From positions 2,848,501-2,912,500 of the forward strand of contig JBBBDQ010001270.1 in the NCBI GenBank assembly GCA_037127315.1: a DNA stretch of 64,000 nt. The letters are read 5' to 3'. Shown piece by piece: positions 1-10,619 of this stretch. A program made the position numbers and the translations under genes. How positions within the stretch are numbered: position 1 is the stretch's first letter; each line of letters begins with the position of its first letter. Origin of the DNA: Ascarosepion bandense (Eukaryota; Mollusca; Cephalopoda; Sepiida; Sepiidae). The notes beneath the pieces were generated by a model. That model saw nothing but the letters and a program-made list of their open reading frames with translations. It did no database searches and was not told where the DNA came from.

Positions 1-1190
1 ATGGCCTCCCACGTCTCCCTATCACTGGTGGCTCTTAGCACGCTTTTTCTTGTAACGTCTCTCAGCCCCCGTTCCGTCAGCCACCTGACTAGGTCCTTCA
101 AATATGTTATCCGCTGCTTTCCTCTGTCTCTTTTTTCCCCTCAATCTGGTCTGTCAGTATCAGGTTCTCCAAGCCCTCATTCCTCATTGTATGTCCCAGG
201 AACTTCATTTGTCTCTTCCTGATGCTCAATATTAATTTCCTTTTCGTTTCCATCATTTCCAAAACCTCGTCATTGCTCACATGCTCAGTCCACGATATCC
301 GCAGCATCCTTCTGTAGAACCACATTTCAGCTGCTTCAAAGTTTTCCTTCATCTTTTTTTATATTGACCAACATTCCTGTCATATTGAAGAACTGACATC
401 ACATAGCAATCCAGTACTCTCTTCTTTGTTTCTAGTGAAAGTTTCCTGTGTCTTAATACTTTACTCAGTTTCTGGAATTCGTCTTTCGCTATGCCAATTC
501 GCCTTTGGATCTCTGTGTCAAACTTTCTGTCTTCAGTTATAACACTTCCCAGATATTTGAATTTTCGTACCTGCATGATTTTAACACTCATCACCCGTAT
601 TTGGCACTTTTGGCTGCTCTTTTTGCTGATGACTATACATTCTGTTTTCTTGCAGTTTATTTGTAATCCCTTCATGTCACTCTCTTCAGCTATCTTCTGT
701 AGGAGGTCTTGCAGTTTTTTCGTGTCTGCAATCAACACCGTGTCGTCTGCGTACCTTATGTTGTTCAGATTGTGACCTATGATGACAAATCCTGGCATAA
801 CATCTGGGATCTTCAAAATATTCTCACTGTACAAGTTAAATAAATCCGGAGAAAATACACATCCCTGTCTTACCCCGCCTTTCTATCTTTGTATAACTGC
901 TGAATTCGTTACTTAGTTTGCTGCCAGTAGAGATTTTTGATTACTCTCAGGTCTTTCCCAAATAGGTCGAGCCTGCTGAGCATCTCCATCAATTCTTTGT
1001 GGCGTATTTTGTCGAACGCTTTTGCATAGTCAATAAAGTACAGGTATAAGTCCTTCTTCATTTGTCATTTGTCTTGCCCTTTCAGAGAGCATCCTAATCA
1101 TAAATATGGCGTTCTTTGTCCCAGTGTCTTTGACAAACCCGCATTGTTCTTGGCCTGATTCTATTTCTTGCTATATTCATCAGTATTCGG
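1..1190 (-). pseudogene. RTE-type LINE reverse transcriptase, decayed 3' part
   Basis: Minus-strand reading gives, in broken frames, the reverse transcriptase of an RTE-clade non-LTR retrotransposon. Seen directly: an RT segment reading AKAFDKIRHKEL near 1,010-1,030, the catalytic block IRYADDTVLIAD near 730-760, then the conserved tail with FKYLGSVITED, the MLRISWTEHVSND block near 280-310 and KFLGHTMRNE near 190-210. The tail runs off the window start. At least three frame changes and internal stops separate the blocks, so no functional enzyme is encoded. Several other copies in this window (34.9-37.5, 40.3-41.0, 50.5 and 53.8 kb) share the same C-terminal blocks, so it is a dispersed element and not a host gene. 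Confidence 0.85.
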
Positions 1191-1660
1191 AAATACATAA
1201 CTCATAAGAACATATTCGTTTATATGCAACCGCATATACACACTTATATGGACGTATATATAAGTATATTTGCATATATTTTTGTTGGTTTGCGTTATGG
1301 TGAAGTGTTTATCGGCTTGGAACGAGAAATTAGAGAGACAAGTTGAATTTGTTGCATTAATTTTCGCACATTGTCTTTTCTCTTTCTAACAAAAGCTTAA
1401 AGAGCAGGACAGATTGAGTTCTGTAGCCTTGGTTGGCACACGGTCTACAGCAGAAAGTAATGCCAACCTATTGCGGAATAATCTTCTGCTCAGTCAAAGC
1501 AGTGGATCACGTATCGCACTTAATTGAGTGATATTTGTGTTGCTTAAGTGTTACTATAATTAAAGGGCATAATGAAAAAATGACGGAGATAGAGCGTGTC
1601 ACTTCTCAAACATCAGGTCTAAAGATCACCATACCATGTATATTCAAATGTTCTCACTCT

Positions 1661-1715
<55 letters not shown>

Positions 1716-1950
1716 CTAAAAGGATGATCAAATAGGTAAATCCAAGAAACCCGATCCTAATAATATTAATTTCATTAATATTAAAATTGGTCAAGGTGGA
1801 GGGCTCGATAAAAATATTACATTCTATTTACACAGCCAACTATAAAAATATATCGAAATTAAAATATCGAAAATATATAGAAAATGTCGAAAATCTATAA
1901 AATATTAAAAAATATAAAATATTAAAAAATATCGAAATTTAGATATCGAA

Positions 1951-2007
<57 letters not shown>

Positions 2008-2370
2008 TATATATATATTATTTTTACTATTGTTTAATTTAATCTTTTTCCCAATCTATTTTATTAGCACTAATGAATTCAAATCTTCGTCTTGTATCTG
2101 ATCTGCGCTTTTTGAAAAATTCTTATATTTGTGCGTGTGATTTAATCATTTTTTTAAATGCCAAATGATTCAGTTTTATGCAATGTTACGAACAAATGTA
2201 TCTATCTACAATTCATTTCCGGCCAAGGTTTGAAGTTTCTATTTCTTTGCAGCACCACTGCCTTCCCCCTCTCTGCATTTTCTCAATTTTTTCCTCTAGT
2301 TAATCCCAGACGCCGTGTGACTGATATCTGTATAGGCTTATACTTTACTTCCTACCTAAATGTGGGGTCC
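1190..2370. other. AT-rich intergenic stretch with (TA)n and ATCGAAA-rich simple sequence
   Basis: Apart from the SINE piece at 1,335-1,545 this holds (TA)n at about 1,663-1,713 and 1,955-2,025. A purine-rich stretch at 1,840-1,955 is built from irregular iterations of ATATCGAAA. No coding signal or RNA gene is seen. Confidence 0.6.
1335..1545 (+). mobile_element. tRNA-related SINE (family 1), 5'-truncated, sense orientation
   Basis: This copy matches the body and 3' part of the SINE best seen at 38,610-38,916. It has the segment starting AGGACAGATTGAGTTCTGTAG, then CCTTGGTTGGCA and AATCTTCTGCTCAGTCA, in the direction that reads from the tRNA-like head. The head itself (A and B boxes) is missing. 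It is diverged and lies in otherwise featureless AT-rich sequence before a (TA)n run. Confidence 0.65.
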
Positions 2371-2379
2371 ATTGCTCCT

Positions 2380-2695
2380 TGAGCCGTCTTTCATTGGCCT
2401 TTTATTTTTTCTTTCTTTCTCGCTTGTTTTCCTATTTTTTTTATTTCCTCTGTGTCCTTTTCTTTTCCTATTTTTGATGTTTCTTTTTGTTTTCTCATCT
2501 TTTCCATCCTCTTTAACTCGTACTAAAAATTTTGTCAATAAATGAAAGTGAATTATCATAAATTTTCTTTTAAAAAATGTGATATTGTTCTTTCAATGTC
2601 AAAGCAAAATGTGCAATTTTGTAGTAGATTTTAGTTTATACATGTTCTAACGTATAATTTATAAGATAGATAGATAGATAGATAGATAGATATTA
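2380..2695 (+). repeat. Dispersed repeat B (hammerhead-bearing family), copy 1
   Basis: This is the same repeat as 10,620-11,030. A polypyrimidine stretch (CTTTCTTTCT-type) is followed by AAATTTTCTTTT and then a hairpin whose 3' half matches a hammerhead ribozyme. Here stem II (GATATTG/CAATGTC at 2,581-2,600) is intact, as is the whole 3' side: stem III CAAAA/TTTTG, a TA cleavage dinucleotide at 2,622-2,623 and stem I strand GTAG at 2,624-2,627. The CUGAUGA box is deleted and GAAA reads AAAG, so this copy should be inactive. It ends in (GATA)n at 2,665-2,691. Confidence 0.7.
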
Positions 2696-2918
2696 GTTGA
2701 ATATCTGGATCAGAATCCGACAAGATGAATAGAATAAGTAAAGAACAAGTAGGAAAAAGTCTCTTTCATCCAACATATTTCATTTTTAACAAGCTTCTTC
2801 AGAAATTTATTAAAGACGAATGATTTAAAAATAGAAATATTTATCTTGTAAGGGTCACCAAGGTTGGACAGAATGAGCCAACATAAACCCCTGAATGTCC
2901 ACGAATACTTATACTCAC

Positions 2919-2967
<49 letters not shown>
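2919..2967. repeat. (TA)n microsatellite
   Basis: Perfect TA dinucleotide run. Translations across it give isoleucine-tyrosine repeats that are not genes. Confidence 0.95.
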
Positions 2968-2975
<8 letters not shown>

Positions 2976-3284
2976 TTCATTCATTTACCATTAATACTGA
3001 CACTTATATGCACAGGTATGCCAACAAACTTCACATAAACTGTCAAAAGAGTTTATACTTTATTTACATGCATGATATAGTAGCTGTACACGTATACAGG
3101 GCTATATGTCAACTATATCGGAGGTTTCACCCACATTTTCCGCAATATGCAAAAACTGATCAAATAGTTGACATAAAAACGGAAGCATGATAGACTGGGG
3201 TACACATACACCTAAATTCACACGAATACGTATACTCATATATACATGCATACAGATATACGCATACATTCACATAGATACATT

Positions 3285-3299
3285 TAGGCATACACACAC

Positions 3300-3365
<66 letters not shown>

Positions 3366-3366
3366 T
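3285..3366. repeat. Compound (CA)n-(CG)n-(CA)n-(TA)n microsatellite
   Basis: Runs of CA, a short alternating CG block at about 3,317-3,331, CA again and then TA. It directly abuts the first unit of the 254-bp Penelope-derived tandem repeat. The alternating purine-pyrimidine character could favour Z-DNA; that is inference. Confidence 0.9.
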
Positions 3367-3798
3367 AATGCAGGTTTCATTGAATAGTATAGACAAGTTT
3401 TGTCTATTAATTTTGTGTAGGATCAGTTCATACCGTCTGATATACTTGATGGTGATGTCGTTGAAAGACAACAAAAAATCACAGTATTTGTTGAATTTTT
3501 TATCGGGTCTAAGCTTTCGGCTCACATAAGCCATTATCAAAGAGTCAAGGTGGTGATGGTGTGTTGGGCTGCTGGATCATGTAATTTAAATTGTGTGTAT
3601 TTTGGCAGCATTTTTTCATTAATGCAGGTTTCATTGAATAGTATAGACAAGTTTTGTCTATTAATTTTGTGTAGGATCAGTTCATACCGTCTGATATACT
3701 TGATGGTGATGTCGTTGAAAGACAACAAAAAATCACAGTATTTTTTGAATTTTTTATCGGGTCTAAGCATATACGACTACCCATCCACTTGTACGTAA
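3365..3798 (-). mobile_element. Penelope-like element 5' region, 254-bp tandem units
   Basis: Two copies of one unit begin at 3,365 and 3,619, a period of 254 bp, and are nearly identical over the shared ~150 bp. On the minus strand each starts with a hairpin (GGCTTATGTGAGCC) followed by GAAAGCTTAGACC, then an open frame containing CDFLLSFNDITIKYIRRYEL and LSILFNETCIN. The 3,619 unit continues to KMLPKYTQFKLHD. That last stretch resembles the N-terminal region of Penelope-like proteins (compare NLFNLTCLKENLLPKC at 6.1 kb). Head-to-tail pseudo-LTR units are known for Penelope-like elements. The hammerhead-like core here reads TTGATAA, lacking the catalytic G of CUGAUGA. A further copy is at 51,783-51,955 (+). 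Confidence 0.6.
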
Positions 3799-4135
3799 AA
3801 ATGTATTATGTATATATATATACATTCTCGCATTCATGCACACACTTATTCATTCATGAAAAAACAGATATATACGCGTATACACAAAACTAATGCTAAC
3901 ATATATAAGTGTTCACATATACACACAAAAGGATCTACATTAAAATATGTAAATAATACAAAGTAGTTGTACACATATACAGGCATATATATCAAATACT
4001 TAGAATAACTTAAAAAAACATCAGTACGCTAAAAATTATCAATAAATAATTTATCAAAATAGGGAAGTGAGACCACAAGTGTATTATACAGGGATCATTT
4101 AATCCCAGTACCAAAACATATACACTATATATATA

Positions 4136-4999
4136 CGAGGGTCATTCAATAAATAAGGTAAATTTTTTTGTATAAGGACTTCTAATACAGATAGAAGCTT
4201 ACTTTTTTAAAAAATATTTTCAGTTAAATCTTTTTCAAAGTGATTTAATTTTTTTGCATATTGAAAAAAACTTTGAGTGTTTTGGGGATTAATAAAGATG
4301 GCCGACTAAGAAGCATGCTCCAGGATTGAACAGAAGTCAGTTATCAAGTTTTTGGTTACTGAAGGGTGCAAACCAATTGAAATTCATAGGGGAATGTCAA
4401 CTGTGTATGGTGCCTCATGTTTCAGCAGAAAGAATGTATAAAAGTGGGCTAAATTGTTTAAATTGTTGAGGATGAAGACAGGCATGGGTGGTTTACAGAA
4501 GTGAGGTCTCCTTGGGTTATCGAATCAGTCAATGACTTCATTCAGTCAGTCAGAAGGGTGACAGTGGATGACATTGCAAGGACTTTGAGCCTATCTATTG
4601 AACAAACGCAAGGGTCATCAGTCACATGGAGTCGTCTTGCACCAAGACAACGCAAGGCCTCACACAGCAGCCCAAACGGTGCAGACAGTCAACGAGCTGG
4701 GCCGGAAATTGCTCCTTCATCCCCCTTACCGCCCAGACCTTGCCCCTTCAGGTATTACCTGTTTGGTCCCTTGAAAGCTTTCATGAGAGGCACGAAGTTT
4801 GAAAGTGAAGATGAAGTCAAAAGTGTTGTGAGCGATTGGCTGAGACATCAGTCCAAAGATTTTTGAGTGAATACGAAATCTCGTTTACAGATAGGAAAAA
4901 ATGTGTGACACTGCTGGAAGACTATGTCGAAAAAAAAGTAAGCTTCTATCTGTATTAGATTTCCTTATACCGAAAGATTCACCTTATTTATTGAATGAC

Positions 5000-5003
<4 letters not shown>
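4136..5003 (+). mobile_element. mariner (Tc1/mariner, mos1-like) DNA transposon, internally deleted
   Basis: Long terminal inverted repeats bracket the element: GAGGGTCATTCAATAAATAA at the left and its complement at the right end. The inner inverted match reaches about 75 bp (AGAAGCTTACTTTTTT). Both ends abut TA, the expected target. The interior translates in broken frames to mariner transposase: the N-terminal helix-turn-helix (IKFLVTEGCKPIEIH), a segment reading VTVDDIARTLSLS, then a deletion, and the C-terminal catalytic region with YYLFGPLKAFMRGTKFESED and VVSDWLRHQSKDF. The central catalytic DD segment is missing or scrambled and there are several stops, so it is non-autonomous. Confidence 0.9.
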
Positions 5004-5044
<41 letters not shown>

Positions 5045-5394
5045 AATTTCAATATCAGCTAAATAAACGTAAAGAAATCATTAATATGTGTCGTCACCAG
5101 AATAAATTTAAATTTCAATAATTATCTTTCTTCCCTTTAGTCACAACAGAATTTGTCCTTTACATAAACTAAGCTTTAAAATTCGGTTAATCGTCAAGCC
5201 TCGCACAAAAGAGAAATTATTATGAAGATACTTCTAGTTTAACCCGATGGTATCCAACATTCCCCACCCCTTCCTTTACTAGCCCCTGCTTCCGATATTA
5301 GAACTTTTCCGCATACTTTGATTAAACTAGGATGATAATGCCCGTTTTGAATCGATATGTTGAAAATAGCTATCCCCCCTCTATATATTATCTG

Positions 5395-5399
5395 AATTT

Positions 5400-5440
<41 letters not shown>
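5395..5440. repeat. (TA)n microsatellite
   Basis: Perfect TA run in AT-rich DNA. The surrounding 5,004-6,000 interval shows no gene or recognisable repeat. Confidence 0.9.
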
Positions 5441-5441
<1 letters not shown>

Positions 5442-6044
5442 TGATCTGATTGTCCGTAATAAGTCCTCTCCACCAATTGATGTGTTACGTAAAACCAACA
5501 TAATATTTCAAATGTCCCTTCGGAGAATGTATATCCGACAAAAATTCAAATATATATGTTGGATTTACAACAACCACATTAACTAGACGTTTTACGTTAC
5601 ATTTGTAGACATCTACCACAACATTCATCTTTACATTCACAATATAAAAAAATAATGGTCGATGATACCATTATTCTATGCCAAAAACAACAAAAGCAAA
5701 CTATAGATTTTCGAGGCAATATTCATTGAAACACTTAAGCCATCAATTAATAGAATCAGTTATGAATGCTGTAGAAATGTTCTAAAATGTTTGTAAAAAG
5801 AACAGTTTTTTTTATGCTTTAACACGTGCATGACCATGACATTACAACATATAAAAAATTCCTATTTTGGATAATTTTCACGATCTAATGAGCGCTAGCA
5901 ATTTGTCAACCGTTTTATTTGGAGCAGGAAAAAAATGTACAGTAATTATTCGCAACACAGTTCTCCGGTTACATTTGTTACCATAACTCGCAACCCTGAT
6001 GATGACCTCGGGAAGAGGTTGAAAGTACTTGGGTACCTTAAGAA

Positions 6045-6225
6045 ATGAATGGAAATAATATCTGTCAACGTTACGGCTCATTTCTGACATCTTTTGATTG
6101 TAATACGCGAAAGATTAACCGTGAGTATGAACGGATTTTATTAAAAATAATCAAACATATTCTTTGCAATTTATTTAATCTAACATGTTTAAAAGAAAAT
6201 TTACTGCCTAAATGCACAATTATAT
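6045..6225 (+). pseudogene. Penelope-like N-terminal frame fragment
   Basis: Open frame containing FLTSFDCNTRKINREYERIL then NLFNLTCLKENLLPKC. This parallels the 3.6 kb unit (FLLSFNDITIKYIRRYELIL, ILFNETCINEKMLPKY), so it is a diverged relative of the same Penelope-like N-terminal segment. It ends in a short palindrome whose arms flank TA repeats. Confidence 0.5.
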
Positions 6226-6257
6226 ATATATATATAATTGTGTATTTAGGCAGCAAA
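6205..6257. repeat. TA-centred palindrome
   Basis: CTGCCTAAATGCACAATTA, then TA repeats, then TAATTGTGTATTTAGGCAG: two inverted arms of about 20 bp around a TA core. Confidence 0.8.
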
Positions 6258-6297
6258 TACGTCATTTCATATATATAAATACCTCATTTCATATATA

Positions 6298-6460
6298 TAT
6301 AGTCATCCGCAGACATCTGTTTCGCTGTATCACAGCTCATCAGTACGGTTAGACGTCCAATAGCTTTTACTCAGGATTAAAACCCGACCGAATTGGCGTC
6401 AGTCGGCGATTCTATATCTGAACTATGGGCGCTCGGTAGAAGGAGACATACTTTTAACGT
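6298..6460 (-). mobile_element. tRNA-derived ribozyme SINE, subfamily a
   Basis: Minus-strand copy of the SINE defined at 58.2-58.5 kb. A tRNA-like head (GAGCGCCCATAG... with B box GGTTTTAATCC) is followed by a hammerhead module at the 3' end. Its 3' end abuts a short TA tract. It is embedded beside a Penelope-like fragment. Confidence 0.8.
6307..6348 (-). ncRNA. Hammerhead ribozyme, type I (SINE-a)
   Basis: Minus strand: stem I CCGUA (6,344-6,348) pairs with UGCGG (6,307-6,311). CUGAUGA, stem II GCUGU/ACAGC and GAAA are all intact. Stem III is two bases shorter than consensus (CAGAUG in place of CAGAUCUG), leaving one C-G pair under the A-U pair. The UC cleavage site is kept. Plausible but weak stem III. 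Confidence 0.75.
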
Positions 6461-6653
6461 ATAATGTATCATACGCCAGTGTATATATCTATATACAGTT
6501 AAATGAAGAAGAAAAGAGAAAAACTATATTTTTCTCATCTATACATTTTCTCCTGTAATTTTATCAAGAGAAAGATATGAAATGCATTTTATTTTAAATA
6601 AAGTATCTAGTTAACAATGTTGGGAGTAAACGTTTATGATCGTTTTTAACTAC

Positions 6654-6685
6654 CTGATGAGACATTTGTTCTTTCAATGTCGAAA
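6654..6685 (+). ncRNA. Repeat B hammerhead core, 5' half intact
   Basis: CUGAUGA at 6,654-6,660, stem II GACAUUUG/CAAUGUC and GAAA at 6,682-6,685 are intact and preceded by ACUAC (stem I strand). After GAAAC the sequence departs from the family, so stem III and the cleavage site are not recognised. Confidence 0.55.
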
Positions 6686-7539
6686 CCCCTTTGTCCAATC
6701 CACCTGTTTGACAAGATGTCATCAAAGACGGATCTGACAACGCGATGGTAGTGTGGTGGGTGCCACATCTTGCTGAAAATATAACTCCACATTTTCTAAA
6801 TCTTCTGTCATGCTTGACATGACAGAGTGTTGCAATGTGTGTGTAAATTGGGAGGAAGGCGCCCTGTATATACAGTGGGTGGAAAAAATATTTAATACTT
6901 CAGTGTTTTCATAAATTCTACTATAGAAATGTTTAATTTGAATGATACTTTAAATAATTTAATGAACATTGTCTAACTAAACATAGAGAAGGATTAGGAA
7001 ACATTGTTGTTATGTATTTTTATTGCCAATTTTTGAATTGGACAGTGTGCAAAATTAATTAACAGCTGTACAAATAATACTGTAGAAAGGGTATTTTAAA
7101 ACTATTTTCAGTTATTTTGATGGGGTTTCTAACTCAACCAATCACAGGCTGTCTTCAGAATATGTATTAACCAAGCACGTCACTCAATCTGCACATAGTG
7201 ATAACAGATCTGATACACTGCAGATTCCCCAACATCTAAATTCATTAAAATGTTTAAAACAAAAAAAGTTGCCCAATGTTAAGCGACAAAAGATTATAAA
7301 TTTGCACAAAGATGGTAAAAGGCATCGAAAAATTGCTCAAGATTTTTAATTTGCTTGTGTCTACAATAGTCACTCGAGAGTTAAAAAAATAGGATACGAC
7401 TGAAAATATTTAAAGGAGTAGTTACCTGCATAAACTAAACAAGGCTACTGACGATATATAACCCAGAATATGAAGAAACAACCATGTTTAAATCAAAGAG
7501 GATTTCAGAACGATTTGAAAAATGCCTAGTAATTCAGTC

Positions 7540-7740
7540 AGTTAAGTGCCATACGTGATACACGCTTCGGGCGATCATGTCTCGGAAGACACATGACAGA
7601 CTGGACAGAAGATTATTCCGCAGTAGGTTGTGATTGATTTCTTCGGTAGATTGTTTGCCAGCCAAGGCTATAGAACCCAATCAGTCCTGTTATTTGACTC
7701 ATAGCTAGAGGGAGAAGAGATGTATTATATTATTACGTAG
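7540..7740 (-). mobile_element. SINE family 1 fragment, inside Tc1-like element
   Basis: 3' portion of SINE family 1 in antisense orientation (GTTAAGTGCCATACGTGATA ... CCAGCCAAGGCTATAGAACC). A second short piece of the same 3' end occurs at 7,845-7,880. Both lie within the Tc1-like element and so postdate it. Confidence 0.75.
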
Positions 7741-7741
7741 T

Positions 7742-7800
7742 AATTAATGTGGGGCTCAGTTTATTACTTCATAACAATAGAAAACCGATCCCTCAATTTA
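7742..7800. repeat. Short fold-back element (GATCAGTT family), degenerate copy
   Basis: TGTGGGGCTCAGTT and, 30 bp later, AACCGATCCCTCA form inverted arms like those of the clearer copies at 25,810-25,868 and 40,415-40,490. Confidence 0.5.
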
Positions 7801-8285
7801 TGACCAGCAGAAGCCTTAATCATGATTCCAACTATTATATTCAGTCAGTCAGTTAAGTACCATACGAGATACACGCTTTTTCATGTTCTAGAATAGCTTA
7901 GCCAACCATCCGACTTCAATCCAATAGAAAATTTATGGAAAAAATTGAAGTTGAGAGTACACGCAAGAGATCCCAAAAATATCAAAGAACTGAAGAAAGA
8001 CCGTGAAGATTTTTTTTTTATAGGAGTTTTATGAAAAAAGGCATTTCGGCAAGCAGGATTTTAAAAAATATTTTATCGTGAATGGCTAGATATCGGGGTG
8101 GAGTTAGAGCGTTGATAGGTTTTAATGCGAAGAGTTTCTCACTTTAGCTGAGCAGGTCCATGCCAACTTCAAAGTCTCGTCAAGGCGTCATGTATCGAAA
8201 ACAATACTGAGGCAGTTGTATAATAAAGTGGAAAAAGTTTATTTGTGACGCGTTTAGTTCCTCAGGACTTTTTGTTTTTTTTAAT

Positions 8286-8582
8286 CATATCACCCCGAGC
8301 AAGGCGGTAACGCCACTGATGTGCAGGGGGCTACGTAAGAGTGAAAAGATTGGAAAAGAGAAAGCCGGAAACCACATCCTAAACAGGGAACAAGGGATGA
8401 GCCTCTACACCTGTACAATAGACGTGGGTGGAGTATGAACCGGGCGATAATTTAGTCTGACTTCATCGAACTAAAGTTATTATGTTCGTACGCCTCTACA
8501 CCTGTACAATAGACGTGGGTGGAGTATGAACCGGGCGATAATTTAGTCTGACTTCATCGAACTAAAGTTATTATGTTCGTAC
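8286..8582 (-). mobile_element. Short retroelement ending in the Jockey-like LINE tail (tail-sharing SINE)
   Basis: Minus strand: an unknown ~230-bp body (CGCCCGGTTCATACTCCACC, TTCCCTGTTTAGGATGTGG) leads into GTGGCGTTACCGCCTTGCTC, GGGGTGATATGATT and A-rich sequence. That tail is also the 3' terminus of the Jockey-like LINE at 50,390-50,455. Sharing a tail with a LINE is typical of SINEs mobilised by it. GGTTCATACTCC may be a B box. A 91-bp segment is duplicated perfectly in tandem (8,401-8,491 and 8,492-8,582). Confidence 0.65.
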
Positions 8583-8649
8583 GACTATACACATGTGTGC
8601 GAGACAGTCGGCTGCTGGTAATATATATAGTGTATCGTGGCAGCGGATA

Positions 8650-9480
8650 ATTTTCAAAATATATGTGGTTAAATATAAAAGACAATGAATGTCTATTATG
8701 TTTAATCATGAGCAGTTCTAAACATCGTATTTTTGCTTTAATTTCAACATTTGGATAACATTATTATTAATTTGGTTCTAAGCTTTCGGCTCACATTAGC
8801 CATCTTCAAAGAGGTTTGTAACATAACGTTAACATAAAAACATCCACCATCAAAGACGATTTTATTTTGTGTTGACATAAAACTTTGCTAAGCAACGATA
8901 ACAGTTACCAAATAGCAAACGCAGTTCGTAAATTTGTAATGCGGTTCTATGATGTCACACCGCGTGAGAGCCCGAAATGATAACAGAACCACATATATAA
9001 ATGCAATGTAAACGTGATTTTATTAAGTGTGGGTTCTTTTAATTTAATGTAGTAATTTAATATAATCTAATTATGTTAATGTCCCTGTAACGTCTCTGAA
9101 GATGGCTTATTGTGAGATGAAAGCTTAGAACCAACTTAATAAAAAAGCATCAATAAGCAACAGTAACAGTTACCAAATAGCAAACGCAGTTCGTAAATTT
9201 GTAATGCGGTTCTATGACGTCACACCGCGTAAGCGCTCGAAATCTTACTGTGTGTACGAGAGAGGATTATTGTATTGACGACTAAAATATGTCTGATATT
9301 ACCAACATGGCTATGTTTTTCTAAGAAATATTGTTTAATTGTACTCTGATATGAAGATGGCTCATGTGAGCCGAAAGCTTAGAACCAACTTAATAAAAAA
9401 TTATCCGAATGTTGGAGAATTTTTGTCTTTATTTTCACCTTTATTTTCAATTTAAGACCAAAATACGATGTTTCGAACGG
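8650..9480. mobile_element. Penelope terminal repeats in inverted arrangement
   Basis: The left part (8,650-9,000) matches the 3' end of the Penelope element at 22.82-23.15 kb in the same minus orientation. The right part (9,090-9,480) carries the same terminal sequence in plus orientation, ending AATTTTTGTCTTTATTTTCA and AAAATACGATGTTTCGAACG. Three copies of the hairpin-GAAAGCTTAG motif lie at 8,784-8,816 (-), 9,094-9,125 (+) and 9,355-9,381 (+). Both flanks contain the CACACCGCG and GCAAACGCAGTTCG segments. No reverse transcriptase remains between them. Confidence 0.7.
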
Positions 9481-9489
9481 CTCGTGATT

Positions 9490-10310
9490 ATTGCGAAATA
9501 TCCTGTGAAATTAATTATTGTTCCTTCATTTTTGAATTTGGTTCGTCTCATCGTACTCATGACCACTAGATGATAGTAACACATGTATAACCAACTATTA
9601 TATACACTACGCCACCGTCCCGATGGACTTTAGTGGTGTATTTTTGGAGCCTTTTATATTCAGTATTGTTGGAGCCTTTTATTTTCAGGATTTTGACAAC
9701 TGAATTATTTTAGTGGGTTCGTGCCACTTGCTTAAAATTACTCTTTTCAGAAGTAAATACAAATTATTTGATCTTGTTAGGAAACTCTGCCGAAGGAGGC
9801 ATATTTTCCTAACAAGATTTCTCGTTTATTCAGGCCAGTATATGTATATTCTATTTAATTATAAAAATCAAAGCTTCTACACAAATACGAGTATCCATTA
9901 AAAATAATTGTTGAAAACAAATAAATGAAAATATGTCGGAATTAACCCATTTCGTTACGAATTTCGTAAATAAATTGTCATTGTTTTACATTAGAATATG
10001 AAAAAAGAGCAGATATCAATATTTCGAAAAATAGGGAAAATGTGTTTAAAAGCCCTATTTCTACGTGGCCGAGCGGTCTAAAACACATCAGTTCTAATGA
10101 GGGGACAATGGTTCAAAACGCATATTTTCCCAATAAGATTTCTCTATTATTCAGGACAGTAGATGTAAATAAATATTCTAAAAATCAAAGCATCTATTCA
10201 AATATGAGTATCCATTAAACATAATGTCTAAATTAAATTAAAAATATCTAAATTAAAGCATTTCATTTAGCGCCATGGTTGTTGGTTTTTCAGTAGTTTT
10301 GCTGAGAGAA
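9490..10310. other. AT-rich interval with a diverged direct repeat
   Basis: AAGATTTCTCGTTTATTCAG at 9,818 and AGATTTCTCTATTATTCAGG at 10,137 head two related segments, each running through AAAATCAAAGC and GAGTATCCATTAAA about 70 bp later. Related pieces occur at 17.6-17.85, 20.0-20.2 and 57.7-58.0 kb. No gene is seen. Confidence 0.5.
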
Positions 10311-10365
10311 TATATTTTGGCAAGCAGGTTGTAATCGTAAAGTGCAAGAAATGGAGATATAACGT

Positions 10366-10510
10366 TGATAAGCACAAAATCTTTGTAATTTCAACTTAGC
10401 CGATTCATGCCAAATTCGTAAGGACACCGTTATGATGATCACTTTCTCGGGGCTAGTTCGAATTTGGTATGAAGTTGCTCAGTTAAAGTGTCACACTCTT
10501 TGTGCTTAAA
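10366..10510. repeat. Fold-back repeat
   Basis: AAGCACAAA ... TTCATGCCAAATTCG on the left is mirrored by CGAATTTGGTATGAA ... TTTGTGCTT on the right, giving imperfect arms of about 60 bp around a GC-richer centre. Confidence 0.6.
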
Positions 10511-10559
10511 TATAGCAAAAAGCTCATAAGCAGTAGTTTAGTAGTCGTCTTTAATGTAT

Positions 10560-10576
10560 GTGTACACACACACACG

Positions 10577-10618
<42 letters not shown>
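10560..10618. repeat. (CA)n-(TA)n compound microsatellite
   Basis: CA run passing directly into a TA run. Frames across it (threonine-histidine, isoleucine-tyrosine) are not genes. Confidence 0.95.

Positions 10619-10619
<1 letters not shown>

Larger units (their letters stand above)
6873..8035 (+). mobile_element. Tc1-like DNA transposon, broken by SINE fragments
   Basis: The left end CAGTGGGTGGAAAAAATATT resembles a Tc1-type terminus. Reading rightwards, broken frames give a Tc1 N-terminal segment (DYKFAQRW near 7,290-7,320, in shifted frames). At 7,905-8,010 there is a clear C-terminal catalytic segment in one frame: QPSDFNPIENLWKKLKLR then VHARDPKNIKELK. The DFNPIENLW block holds the region before the last catalytic acidic residue of the family. 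SINE pieces (7,540-7,740 and 7,845-7,880) interrupt the middle. Not functional. Confidence 0.8.
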
